64,000 bases of DNA, from NCBI GenBank assembly GCA_949318235.1, contig OX439128.1, positions 40,984,478 through 41,048,477 on the forward strand, read 5' to 3'. This document shows positions 24,251 through 37,023 of this stretch, in pieces; the first letter of the stretch is position 1, and every line of letters starts with the position of its first letter. A program made the position numbers and the translations under genes. The stretch is from Ecdyonurus torrentis. Taxonomy: Eukaryota; Arthropoda; Insecta; Ephemeroptera; Heptageniidae. The notes below the pieces were generated by a model. That model saw only the letters and a program-made list of their open reading frames with translations. It did not search any database and was not told where the DNA came from.

Positions 24251-25800
24251 AATAATATATAAGATGAAATTTTCATCAGACAGACAAACTTCACGTGTTT
24301 TAGTCCCACATAAATTTACATACGAAAAGTCTCTAAGTATACAAAACATAAAATCTTAGGTTCAACTTTATTAAGTCAACCTAACTGTTAATTTTTAAGT
24401 CAATATTATTGTATTAATTAATATATACATTGAGTAATATTAAATATATATACTGTATGTATAACGATTTAGGTTTTGCAGAATAAATCTAATCCCAATC
24501 AGGGTTTGAGCTATTTTGGTATTACAAACGAACACCTTATTTATATACTTTCATTTAAATTAATGTTTTTTTTTAGGTGGAGACGTATTTACAAAAGTCT
24601 GTGTAAAGACATTTTGATATATAATTTTAATCCATTGCATTACGACAACACAGTATACGTTTAAATGAAGACTTAAATTAAATAAATACGGTAAGTATTT
24701 CCATGTTGCAATAAAATATAAAATTTTATGACACAGTATTTGTACAGGTAAAAAAGCTATAAAAAGATACAAGAAATCACCGAGTTTTTCATTATTATTA
24801 ACTGTTTCAAAGCCATAGACCACATAAAACAACATGAGCTTTTTAATAAATAAACACGAAATGGGATTTTCAAAACCTTTGACAATTTTTACCAGAATGT
24901 TAATGTAACCCTACGAGAGAGCGTGAAAATACTGTAAAGTATGCAATTTGAGTGACTAATCATGTTTATGACGTCAGTAAACATGCAAAAGTTAGTATGA
25001 AAATGTTGTGCGGGTTGCATAAATCAAATTTTCTGATCACTGCTATGGAGCTACAGTTAGGTTTTGAGACAAACTAAAGTTATTTATATAAGTCCCATCA
25101 AGTATTTTATGATATAAATGCTTATGTTTTTCTCTGGTCTATTCCTTTAATTTTAAAATTTATTCAACTTTTCCGAACCTCTAGTAAGATACTAAAACGA
25201 AAGTTATTTGATAATTTGAAAACCTTGTACTCTGGCTTTTATATTACAAATCAATTCATTGAGTTTTGATACTCACAAAAAAAAATAATAATAACAAAAA
25301 CTTTAAAAATATGTAATAAAAAAGTATATAATTACATTTTGCATTAATATATGATGTGAAAATATTGCTTTTGAATTTATAATGACTAAAAAATATATAT
25401 ATTATAAGTTGTTTCAAAAAAGGATTTTGATTTCGTAGGTTTTAATGATGGAAAAAAACTTAAATCAATTGATAGAATTTTGTTTGTAAAAAAAATTGCT
25501 ATTAATTTTTAATGTAATAAGTCTCTTTGAAAAAAAATAATAATGTGCAAATAAGAATAACATATAATATTATATTCCATACCTTTTGTTATCTAATTTG
25601 CATATATGAATGTAAATAGTTAGTTGAATATGTTATCTTATTATGTATATAAAATAGTAATGTACAAATGAGTAATAACATATGGTGATTATGGATTGTT
25701 GTGATCATATAATACTTGCTGAATAATATGCAATAAATAGAAGAAGAAAACGAATAAATATATGCTGATGTCATTTACATATCATTATATCTTTAATGAG
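23563..25800. other. gene-free AT-rich stretch
   Basis: GA array at 24217-24247. Otherwise unique AT-rich DNA with no supported gene. Confidence 0.6.
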
Positions 25801-25813
25801 TTATATATATATA

Positions 25814-25866
<53 letters not shown>
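25801..25866. repeat. (AT)n microsatellite
   Basis: AT array with one TTTA interruption. Confidence 0.95.
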
Positions 25867-25874
<8 letters not shown>

Positions 25875-26091
25875 ATCATATAATCTTAATAAAAAATTAT
25901 AGATTTAAAAATAACCCCTCTCTAATTATCATTGAAATGAATATTTCCTCTTTTTATATTTTTATTATATTTTTTGTTTTTTATTTTTAGTAATTAGATT
26001 ATTCTAAATCTGGCTCTTTTTCTCTATATATTTTTCTCGCACAAACACAAAACAAAAAATTCTGTTCTCGTATTTGCGAAAACGAAGTAAA

Positions 26092-26094
<3 letters not shown>

Positions 26095-26146
<52 letters not shown>
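26095..26146. repeat. poly-A run of about 52
   Basis: Uninterrupted A homopolymer. The preceding 100 bp give no clear sign of a processed transcript. Confidence 0.97.
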
Positions 26147-26148
<2 letters not shown>

Positions 26149-26207
26149 CTATAACGACAAAATCTAATATACCTCATTTTCTATATCTAGCATTTTGTAT
26201 ATAATGT

Positions 26208-26209
<2 letters not shown>

Positions 26210-26275
<66 letters not shown>
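26210..26275. repeat. (GA)n microsatellite
   Basis: Pure GA array of about 66 bp. A less AT-rich segment with short CT arrays (26373-26385, 26603-26628) follows to about 26640. Confidence 0.98.
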
Positions 26276-26278
<3 letters not shown>

Positions 26279-26639
26279 AAGTTAACTCATGGTTTTGTGC
26301 CCCCCAACTGTGTATAACTTGATTTGAATCTTGCGTAGTTTGCTGGACCATGAAGCAATGATATTATGTTCTCTCTCTCTCTCTCATCATTACATAGTTA
26401 CATCATTATTATACAATATTATATTATATACAAAATATCAAGTTTGGTTCGTACAACATAATAATAATAAGCAAGACCACCGAATAGAGCATGTACATGT
26501 GTGTATATATATGTACAGTATTATAGTATATGGGAGTTCATATATACTTTGTGGTAAACCTTCTACTTTCTCATCCTCCTATATAAAATCATCAACCCCC
26601 CTCCCTCTCTCTCTCTCTCTCTCTCTCTAACTCCGCATG

Positions 26640-27156
26640 TTTCCTAACTCTATTTTGAGACCCTTAGATAGAATTCGATAATACAATTTAATCACTTTAT
26701 AAAACAATTTGTTTGATAACTCATGTGTAAAATAACGTAATTATAGAGTGTATTGAAAATTTTTATTTTTTTATTTTCAAAAAAAATTATATACATATAA
26801 TATAATAATGTATAAAATATAACATAAGCGTGCGATACAATTTTCATGTGGTTGATGAACATAAACAATAAACTACTTCTTTTGTATTTCATGTGTATAA
26901 ATTTAATTTAAAAGTATTTTCAACGATAATAATTGAATTTATTTTTATTTTTGTGTATGAGACAAATTTAGTGAGAGAGCAAAAATCATATAGAAATTTT
27001 AAAATATAAATAATATTATAATTTTAATACTTAACGCACGCAAACTATTTTAAATATTATTACTTATTCTCTACAATATTTTTATTAACATATATTATAT
27101 GGCCTGTTTATATTATCTAGAGTTATAACAACTCTAAATTATGAAATTATGAAACA
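26640..27156. other. gene-free AT-rich stretch
   Basis: No feature is supported. Confidence 0.6.
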
Positions 27157-27256
27157 CTCTGACAAGTGATTATTGTTAAATTAAAAGTCAGAGGACCATA
27201 AGTAAGTGGGTATGTACCTGTTTTGGCCTCTAATAAAAACCAATTATTATTATTAA
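27157..27256 (+). repeat. LINE-type 3'-end hairpin repeat, copy 3 (plus)
   Basis: Same order of blocks as at 7258: CTCTGACAAG, AGAGGACCA (27190-27198), TGGCCTCT (27224-27231), AATAAAAACCA, (ATT)n. The AGAGG and CCTCT arms that form the stem are retained while the intervening loop differs, as expected if pairing was selected in the parent element. Confidence 0.6.
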
Positions 27257-27871
27257 ATCTATAGTTATATCTTTGTGTTCAATAGATTTACTTGCATCAA
27301 AATAAAATAAATTTTCATAAATATCACTGCAATGAAATTTATCGTATATTGAAATTTATGGCAGAATGTAAATGTGTGATCATGCCTTTAAACATATTAT
27401 AATTTTAGATACTATCCGTATATATCTTAGTGGTTTGCAATTAAGTAGCTGCAAAACTGCAATTTATGCGTGTCCAAGAATAATATAAATATAGTACATG
27501 TAGTCATGATTTAGTTTTTGAAATTTCTATATAAAATTCAACTTTTCTATAATATTAATTTTGTATAATTTGTCTTTGATATGTCATCTATTTTCCTATA
27601 CTCAATTTTTATATATTGTGTAGTTTTTTTTTCTTTATTATTCTAAAAACCGACAATTTCTGGTAACATTTTTGTTATATAAAAGTTAATCTTATAACAA
27701 AATCTTTAATTTAAATTTCTTCCTTCCATCAAATATTTTTTATTTCAATCTTTTTCAAAATGTCAAACACAATATTTTAAAAATAACGTAATATAGTATT
27801 ATAGATATATCAAATTTGCTGATAATAAAAAGATATAAAAAATATAATATATAATATTTTAAGAGTATGAG

Positions 27872-27872
<1 letters not shown>
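27257..27872. other. gene-free AT-rich stretch
   Basis: No feature is supported. Confidence 0.6.

Positions 27873-27963
<91 letters not shown>
27873..27963. repeat. (CT)n microsatellite
   Basis: Pure CT array of about 90 bp. Confidence 0.98.
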
Positions 27964-27967
<4 letters not shown>

Positions 27968-28063
27968 TGTTATAAAAATTCTTGTATATCTCTCAACTAT
28001 ACTGTTGACGTCAATTCCAGGCTATGGCTTGTCTGTTTAGAGAGTTGAGAGGAAAAAACTTGG

Positions 28064-28072
28064 TATATAAAA
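28064..28072 (+). promoter_or_regulatory. TATA-like motif in a G+C-richer patch
   Basis: TATATAAAA followed by CCCCC lies in a unique patch (about 27990-28120) between a CT array and a GA run. This resembles a TATA core promoter. No transcript or coding exon can be tied to it, and TATA-like words are frequent in this AT-rich DNA. Confidence 0.2.
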
Positions 28073-28240
28073 CCCCCTTGTAAGCATCCTTGACATGCTG
28101 CTATAGGGAAAAAGCATGAAGAGAAAGAGAGAGAGAGAGAGTGAGAGAGTGAGAGAGAGAGAGACGTTATATAACTTTTCGTCCATTCATGCTCATTTAC
28201 CGTAAATTTCCCTACTTTTTACTGTAAATGTAATACAGTA

Positions 28241-28394
<154 letters not shown>

Positions 28395-28671
28395 CAACAT
28401 GTTAACTTAAAAAAATAAAAAGATATAATATGCTTACATGAATATATAAGTATGTATGTATATGTATAATATGTGTGTTGAGTTTTAATTAGCAAAGAGC
28501 CAGCAAACTTTATTTTTTTTTTTTTTAAATATATGTAAAAACAAACCTAATATAAAGTAGGTAGGAAAAGGGTTTCTTTTGTATGAAGGTGTACGTATGT
28601 ACAGTATAATATGTTTGTTGTTTTATTTTATATTCTTTATTCACTTCAATTTCCTCATTTTCAATTTTAGC

Positions 28672-30225
<1,554 letters not shown>

Positions 30226-30442
30226 AGTCGTCTGTTACAATTTGATATAATATATAATACAGATTAAATAATATAATAACATCGTTTATTATTACGTTCT
30301 CAAAAAATAATATATAAATATGAGAAAGATAATATACAAAAGGTCGCGTGTTGGCTTTTTTACACTGATTTTTATATTAAACAAAATATCAAGTGAAGTG
30401 TACAATTTATTATATGTGTGAGATTGTGCGAATCATAGTTGG

Positions 30443-30473
30443 CACGTGTAATAACACGTGACACTGACACGTG
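30443..30473. promoter_or_regulatory. triple CACGTG E-box cluster
   Basis: Three CACGTG hexamers lie at 30443-30448, 30455-30460 and 30468-30473, starting 12 and 13 bp apart. The last two are separated by ACACTGA, similar to the spacer in the pair at 6402. Each is a palindromic bHLH-type site. No gene is identified nearby. A short CA array and a CCCGCCCGCCCGTCC run lie 75-160 bp downstream. Confidence 0.4.
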
Positions 30474-31003
30474 ACCTTGCATTGTTCATGTCTACACTTT
30501 TATTCTTTACTATGAGTGAACTATCAAATTTTATTTAACCCCCTATATATTATCGCCCGCCCGCCCGTCCGCCACACACACACACACAGACAGACTAACA
30601 CACACACACACACACACATATACATACATTTTATAAATATTAAGTTTCATCAAAATCACCCTTTTTTTAATTGAAGATATGGCAACTATGGAATATTGAT
30701 GATATATGATATGGGTTGTAAGAAGCAACCCCCCAATTTTTTTATATAATATAACTTTGGGAACTCTCACACTTTTATATATATACCACCCCCCTTTCTC
30801 TTCCACAAGTGACACGCAGAAATATAATGGAAATCAAAGGTTTGGGGGGAGAGGCCACGTGTTTGATTTGACCTCTCTTTTATTGCATATTATTTCAAGA
30901 TATTCGAAAAAAAATCTTTTGTTTGTAATTAAAAGTAATTGAAATACTAATTAGACTTTTTATATAAGTACTTCTCGTTCTTTCATTTCTTTCTTTCTTT
31001 CTT

Positions 31004-31048
<45 letters not shown>

Positions 31049-32074
31049 ACTTTGAATATTATAAAAGTTAAGTACTTATTCAACTTAGGTGGTAGTGGTT
31101 AAAACGTTTGAATTTCTTTTCAAAAAATAAAAAAATAAAAAATCGAAGAGATTTTATTAAAACCGCTAAATTAAATATTTTCTCGCAATATTTTAGCAGT
31201 TTAATTTAAAAGTTTATTATAAAAACCTATCAAAAATGGTTATTACTTTTTTTTTTTTTATATATCGACATTTTGAAGCGTGTGATAGTTAAAAAATATA
31301 TAACTTAGAAAGAGAGATACATATTATTAAAAAATGAACATGTATACTCTATGCATACATTATTTACAGGTTTGCAGCATTAACATTATTGAGAAGACAC
31401 TACTTATGAATATGAAAATAGATGAGTTTTGTAAAGACATAAAAAAATGTAAATGTGAAAATTTCAATAAAAATCCATAATTTTGCAAATTTTATAGAAA
31501 TTTTATAATAAATAATATAGATAATCAACATTTCTTCCCTCCTTTGAAAAAATTGCATCATAAAAAGTCATATTACAAAAATTTTACACTATAATTTAAA
31601 GTATAAAGCCACTTGAACGTAAAAAAAATTCTATGTAAAATGACAAAACAAATTAATAAAAACTTTGATTCAGGAAGAAGTTATTATTGGAAAAGTTAAA
31701 AACAAAACTAATTAAGAATAAAGAACTAAAGCTATGTAAATAAGACGATAATGTAAATATATACACATATAGTATAATACATAGTATCTGTATAATGTAT
31801 ATTGTATTTGTATACATAGTCGGTATATGTTTTGTATATTTGCAGATACACATCCATATTAGAGAGAGAAGTAGATTAAGTGATGCATGATACATTTACC
31901 TTTTCACCTCCACACCCCAAACCTACATCACTATGTCTGCCTACTGATATGTGTTCAGTTAGACCATTTTACTTTAGATATAGGGCTCTCTAGCGTGTAA
32001 TAATAATGTCTCCAAGGCGCCTCTATACTATTCAGTAACATTGTACCACAAACGCGTGTACAAAAACCACAGTA

Positions 32075-32108
<34 letters not shown>

Positions 32109-32983
32109 TATATTTTTGCTTCAATAAACTTAAACCTTTTTTTATGCTTCTCTTTTTTTATAAAGGTGAGATGATAAAAATAGACTAGAGGCGTATTTTT
32201 GCACTCTAATTTTTTATATTCTTTACTTTGATGCAAGCGCATACATATACTGTATACTATCCCTCTCTAAAGATATTGCATCGATACGATATTTTTATAT
32301 GGATAAATTTAGATAAAAAGTTTTTCTTTCTATATATTTTATATTATGCTACAAACATTGCGGCATCTTTCTTTTCCATACTTATAGTATCAACTGCATT
32401 GTATCTTATCGTTAATCCATGTATTCAAGAAAAAAAAAGATACTGTTAAATGTCGGTTTCTTTTTTTGATCTTTTTCAATTTTTTTTTCTTTTAATACTA
32501 TATGTTTTTTAGTATAGCCTAGCTTTCAATAATAGAAAAAAATTGTTATCCTTTTACTTTTTTTTTCTTTAGTGTTGTTGGTATATCATATGTATTTCTT
32601 TTCTTAAAATTAATTTGCCTTTCCTTTTATTTTCGTATATGATGGCGCTACTATTATTATTAAAGCAAAAAAAAAGTGTTGTTGCTTAGAGTTTTTAAGT
32701 ACGAGAGATGTATCGACCTTCAAAAGAGCTTAAGACGATGGTAACAAGGAATGCCGACGAGATTTCTGTACATCAGTTTCAAAGAGACCCGGCCGCGTGT
32801 ATTATAATACGATGAGGTGTGTGTCCCAAAAGCCGTGAGCACCAGCCATGAGCTAATGTGAGGTGACTAGCAAAGGTAAAAATAATAATAATAATAATAA
32901 TGCCGCATGCAAGCCACCAAACAGCGGCAAAACTTCTTTTATATTACACTCTTTATATCATGTTATATTAAGATTCTTTTTCT

Positions 32984-33026
<43 letters not shown>

Positions 33027-33823
33027 AAAAACAATTTATTATAAATCCTGATAAAAGAGAAAAATGCGTGCTATCAGAAATGCTGATATAAATAAAATGC
33101 TTTATATAATACATAATTTTAATAAATTCTCTATGAAATATGCGGGTAAATGTATGTTTTAAAAAAAATTGTATTGGGGTCTTTATAAGAATTAAATAAT
33201 TGGAATTCTATTTCATGGAAAGGACAAAATACACATAAAAATTATTCCCATGAATTTCTTAACGCTTTATATATTAAAACAAAATTGAACTATATACATA
33301 TATAAAATGTAGAATGAATAAATTGTTATTTACTTGTAAAATGAAAATTTGTTAACTTTACAAGAAAAATACTTGGTTACAAACATTAAGCTTTAATTTC
33401 CTTTTTATATGTTTTTTAAATAGTATGTATATAGTCTTTCTTTTTTTCCTCTCTTTTTTATTCATTACTTCATCTTATTTTGCATATCGGATCTGAAAAA
33501 AATTTGCATTTCAAACATCCGTTATTTGCGGTTGTAATGCATACTAATTTTAAAAGATGATACACAAAACCCATTTCTTATACTTTTTAAAATGTTATTA
33601 AAAAATATACTTTAATATATTATATATTAAAAGGGAAGTCGTGGGGTTAGAAACTGACAAAAAAAAAGTTTGGAAAACAGGAAAATGTAATACGCATGCA
33701 GAAAAAAAAAATGAATGTTAGAATAAAAACATATTAAGAATATTAAACATTAAATAATGGCATTTTTTATTTAATTTAGTTTTATCTCTTTATATACGTT
33801 ATACGCAAATATATAATATATAT
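30474..33823. other. gene-free stretch
   Basis: Contains CA-rich sequence at 30574-30620, (CTTT)n leading into a 42-bp poly-T (31006-31047), a poly-A (32075-32106) and a CT array (32990-33021). A G+C-richer patch at 32690-32950 holds GACCCGGCCGCG and an AAT array (32880-32900). No coding frame can be supported. Confidence 0.55.
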
Positions 33824-34110
33824 GTTAGCATCAAAACCCGAAATTGACCCAAACTAGGTATTTTTGCTCATTTCGGCTTTTGGTTCGTCGCTTTTTGCCA
33901 AAACCCGAAATGCAAGTTTATTTCGGCTTTTGGTCACGAAATTTTGATCCATACTAGTTTTGAGCATTTCGCAAAAAGCAAAACCCGGTGTAAACATTTA
34001 TATCTAGTTTTGGTCTTTGAATTTTGACCAGAACTAGTTGTGGTCAAAATAGAAAAATCAAAACCCGAAAAATGAACATTTCTCAACTCAATTATTTTAT
34101 ATAAGAATAA

Positions 34111-34258
<148 letters not shown>

Positions 34259-34663
34259 ACGACACGTTAAATAAAAAAGTAAAAATATTTATTTTATTTT
34301 ACAATAAGATTGATATATATTATGATATGACTTATGACTAATTTTCCCTTATATTGGTTCAAAGTTCAAGTCCACCTTTCACCGTACTTTATCCAGTGAT
34401 AACATTTATTTTAAAATATTTCTTGTGCGTATATTCAGTTGACTGTTTGTCTCTGTGCTGAAAACATGGTTTATAGTTTCATAATATTTGTTAGAAACAG
34501 GATAAGAAAGTGTTAGAATTTAAAAAGTTCACAACACACGTATATTATTGGTGCGCAAATTATAAGTGATCATGGTTAGTGGCTTTATATAGCTCTTAAT
34601 TTACATTTAATCGTAAGTAGCCCCTTAAAATAATAATAATATACTCTATTACTACTATTACTG

Positions 34664-34791
34664 AATGGACCACTTGCAATAAAATGTTTGTAATTGTTGC
34701 AACAAGGGAACATTATTTTTATTTTTTGTAAGAAATGTAATAAGAAAATTTCAAATTATTTTAAAAGTTCGCTCATTGCAAGTGGTCCATT
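34664..34791. mobile_element. nested small MITE-like inverted repeat
   Basis: AATGGACCACTTGCAAT (34664-34680) is repeated in perfect inverted orientation at 34775-34791, 17 bp each, giving a 128-bp unit with an AT-rich centre. It lies in the interior of the larger foldback element. It could be a separate small insertion or internal structure of the host element. Confidence 0.45.
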
Positions 34792-35421
34792 GCTAGGTCA
34801 AACAGTAAGTTTATTTTTCGTATTGTCTCAATTTATATTCCGTATCTATAGCCATAAGATTTAGATATTTTGATCAGCGCATTTTAATCAAATTAATCTT
34901 TCAGGACCATATATTTTGCATTTCAAGTAAAATAATAAAATAATATTGTTTAAACGCCTAAATTATAATACCAAAATATCATGCATTTATAATATAATTA
35001 TAGTCTTTTATCATTGCATAAAATTCTGAGTTGAGAAATGTTCATTTTTCGGGTTTTGATTTTTCTATTTTGACCACAACTAGTTCTGGTCAAAATTCAA
35101 AGACCAAAACTAGGTATAAATGTTTACACCGGGTTTTGCTTTTTGCGAAATGCTCAAAACTAGTATGGATCAAAATTTCGTAACCAAAAGCCGAAATAAA
35201 CTTACATTTCGGGTTTTGTCAAAAAGCGACGAACCAAAAGCCGAAATGAGCAAAAATACCTAGTTTGGGTCAATTTCGGGTTTTGATGCTAACATATATA
35301 TATATATATATATATATATCAAAGTATAATATATAAATATTTGAAAATATTTATCTAGCACTATAACACCATCTGAGACGAATCATATAAATGCAAATAA
35401 AGTCAAACAGTTAAAAGGGAC

Positions 35422-35493
35422 GACGGCGGCCGGAATCGAACCGACAACCTTTGGATTTGCGCTCCACTGCTCTGACCATTGAGCTACAGCGGC
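35422..35493 (-). tRNA. tRNA-like gene, minus copy in the left arm
   Basis: Mirror copy of 35862-35933. On the minus strand it has an A box beginning TAGCTCAATGG, a B box GGTTCGATTCC, and a TTTT terminator just after the 3' end (complement of 35414-35417). The fold matches a 72-nt cloverleaf with defects described for the right copy. It is probably a tRNA-derived Pol III promoter unit rather than a working tRNA. Confidence 0.6.
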
Positions 35494-35861
35494 GTCCAAT
35501 TCTACCTTGATTCTTTACTTGCATTTACACAATTCTTATGACGACAACGGTCGCCTTATTGGCTGCCTGAGGGCACCTGTTTTTACAAACCAGCCTCTCT
35601 TTCAACAGCTGACTCCCCTCTTGCGAGGGGAAATTTACCCGTGCGGCGGGATTTATGTGTGTAAACTTCAAATGATATAGTTTTCCTTCACTACACATAG
35701 TGTAGATCAGAACTCCACTAATTTCCCCTCGCAAGAGGGGAGTCAGCTGTTTAAAGAGAGGCTGGTTTGTAAAAACAGGTGCCCTCAGGCAGCCAATAAG
35801 GCGACCGTTGTCGTCATAAGAATTGTGTAAATGCAAGTAAAGAATCAAGGTAGAATTGGAC

Positions 35862-35933
35862 GCCGCTGTAGCTCAATGGTCAGAGCAGTGGAGCGCAAAT
35901 CCAAAGGTTGTCGGTTCGATTCCGGCCGCCGTC
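35862..35933 (+). tRNA. tRNA-like gene, plus copy in the right arm
   Basis: The 72-nt cloverleaf has a D arm GCTC/GAGC, an anticodon arm with four of five pairs, a five-base variable loop and a T arm GTCGG-TTCGATT-CCGGC. The A box (TAGCTCAATGG) and B box (GGTTCGATTCC) match Pol III consensus, and TTTT at 35938-35941 can terminate. The anticodon loop reads GCGCAAA, so position 33 is C rather than the near-invariant T and the nominal anticodon is GCA (Cys). The acceptor stem has mismatches at 2-71 and 5-68, although GGACG/CGTCC just outside can pair. These defects favour a tRNA-derived element over a functional tRNA-Cys. Confidence 0.6.
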
Positions 35934-36110
35934 GTCCCTTTTAACTGTTTGACTTTATTTGCATTTATATGATTCGTCTCAGATGGTGTTATAGTGCTAG
36001 ATAAATATTTTCAAATATTTATATATTATACTTTGATACAAATATCGCCATCTCGTGGAGTTCTGATCTACACTATGTGTAGTGAAGGAAAACTATATCA
36101 TTTGAAGTTT

Positions 36111-36115
<5 letters not shown>

Positions 36116-36150
<35 letters not shown>
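36116..36150. repeat. (AT)n tract bordering the palindrome
   Basis: Pure AT tract directly after the 61-bp repeated segment. With the tract at 35294-35319 it brackets the palindromic element. Confidence 0.95.
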
Positions 36151-36155
<5 letters not shown>

Positions 36156-36929
36156 GCTAAATATATATATGGTGCTAAACTTATATAAAAATTTAGAGAT
36201 ATTTTCAGTTTTAAAGTAATTATTGTTTTCATAATATTAAAATGACAAATATAAATGTGATTTTTTTTTTGATCTGCTATTTTTGTTATATATATTGTGC
36301 AGATATTATTTAATTTATAGCAATTATAATGCTGTTGTTTTTAAAATAACTAAATGAATAAACATTATTAAAATTACTATTTTCGAAATTAATATTAATG
36401 ATAATATTGGTAAGTTGTATGTACACGTTCAAATTATTGTGTGATATAATTGTGTTGAATTTATTGTTGTACAATACTTGTTTTATAATAATGGCTTCTT
36501 TAAAAATTATATTGTCATGTTTTAAGTTACTGTAAACTAAATGTCTGGTCAAGGTGTTGTAAAATAGGGCTGTCATGCCCTCAACACGCCCTAATAGAGT
36601 TTATTATAGAGTTTATTAAAAGTACCTACAGTGCTTTTATAATGAAATGTGCAGTCCAAGGAAATTAAGAAATAATTTTGAATTTTTTAAAAGGCTCTTT
36701 AATACCAGTCAATAATAATAATAAAATTAAAAGTAGAAAATAATGCACTATAGGAGTTCTTTTTGTAGTTGTCCAAACATTAGATATTATACGTATCAGA
36801 TATAAGAAAAGAAACTAATTTAATAATAATTAAAAGTTTTCCTATTAAATATTATTCAGTTGAAGAATTTATAATGATGACATAGATTAAACACGTAATT
36901 TGCATCTAACTTATATATTATTGTTATGT
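36151..36929. other. gene-free AT-rich stretch
   Basis: Unique AT-rich DNA with an AAT run at 36704-36724. No feature is supported. Confidence 0.6.
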
Positions 36930-37023
36930 GATTATTGTCTGTAATTGTCTGAACAAGCCCATAAGGTTTGTACCTTGGCTTGTAAATTGTAAACAATTTT
37001 TTTGATCAATTAAAAAAAAAAAT
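36930..37023 (+). repeat. terminal hairpin followed by A-tail, LINE-like 3' end
   Basis: ACAAGCC (36953-36959) pairs with GGCTTGT (36977-36983), and AAGGT (36963-36967) pairs with ACCTT (36972-36976) around a TTGT loop, with only a CAT bulge. AAATTGTAAACAATTT follows and then a run of A. The layout parallels the hairpin repeat at 7258 and 27157 (shared GTCTGA/GTCAGA, CATAAG, GTACCT, GGC blocks), suggesting the end of a related non-LTR element on the + strand. Confidence 0.4.

Larger units (their letters stand above)
35317..36115. mobile_element. palindromic element carrying two tRNA-like genes
   Basis: The left arm 35317-35634 and right arm 35721-36038 are each 318 bp and reverse-complementary with at least one substitution (near 35603/35752) and no length difference. 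An 86-bp spacer separates them. Part of the spacer (35658-35718, 61 bp) is repeated in inverted orientation outside the right arm at 36055-36115. Each arm contains a tRNA-like sequence and a hairpin CCCCTC-GCAA-GAGGGG near the hinge. The whole lies between (AT)n tracts ending about 35319 and starting 36116. It is unlike a standard SINE, which is not palindromic, or a standard MITE, which has no Pol III gene. The near-identity of the arms implies recent formation or gene conversion. Confidence 0.75.

Noticed and set aside
35525..35848. 107-codon minus ORF, partly repeated at 35994-36188 (+)
   Set aside because: It spans the hinge of the palindrome, and the shared peptide simply reflects the inverted 61-bp block. 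No protein family resemblance.
35862..35933. Functional tRNA-Cys(GCA)
   Set aside because: Loop position 33 is C and the acceptor stem has two mismatches. Together with its placement in a palindromic element this favours a tRNA-derived unit.
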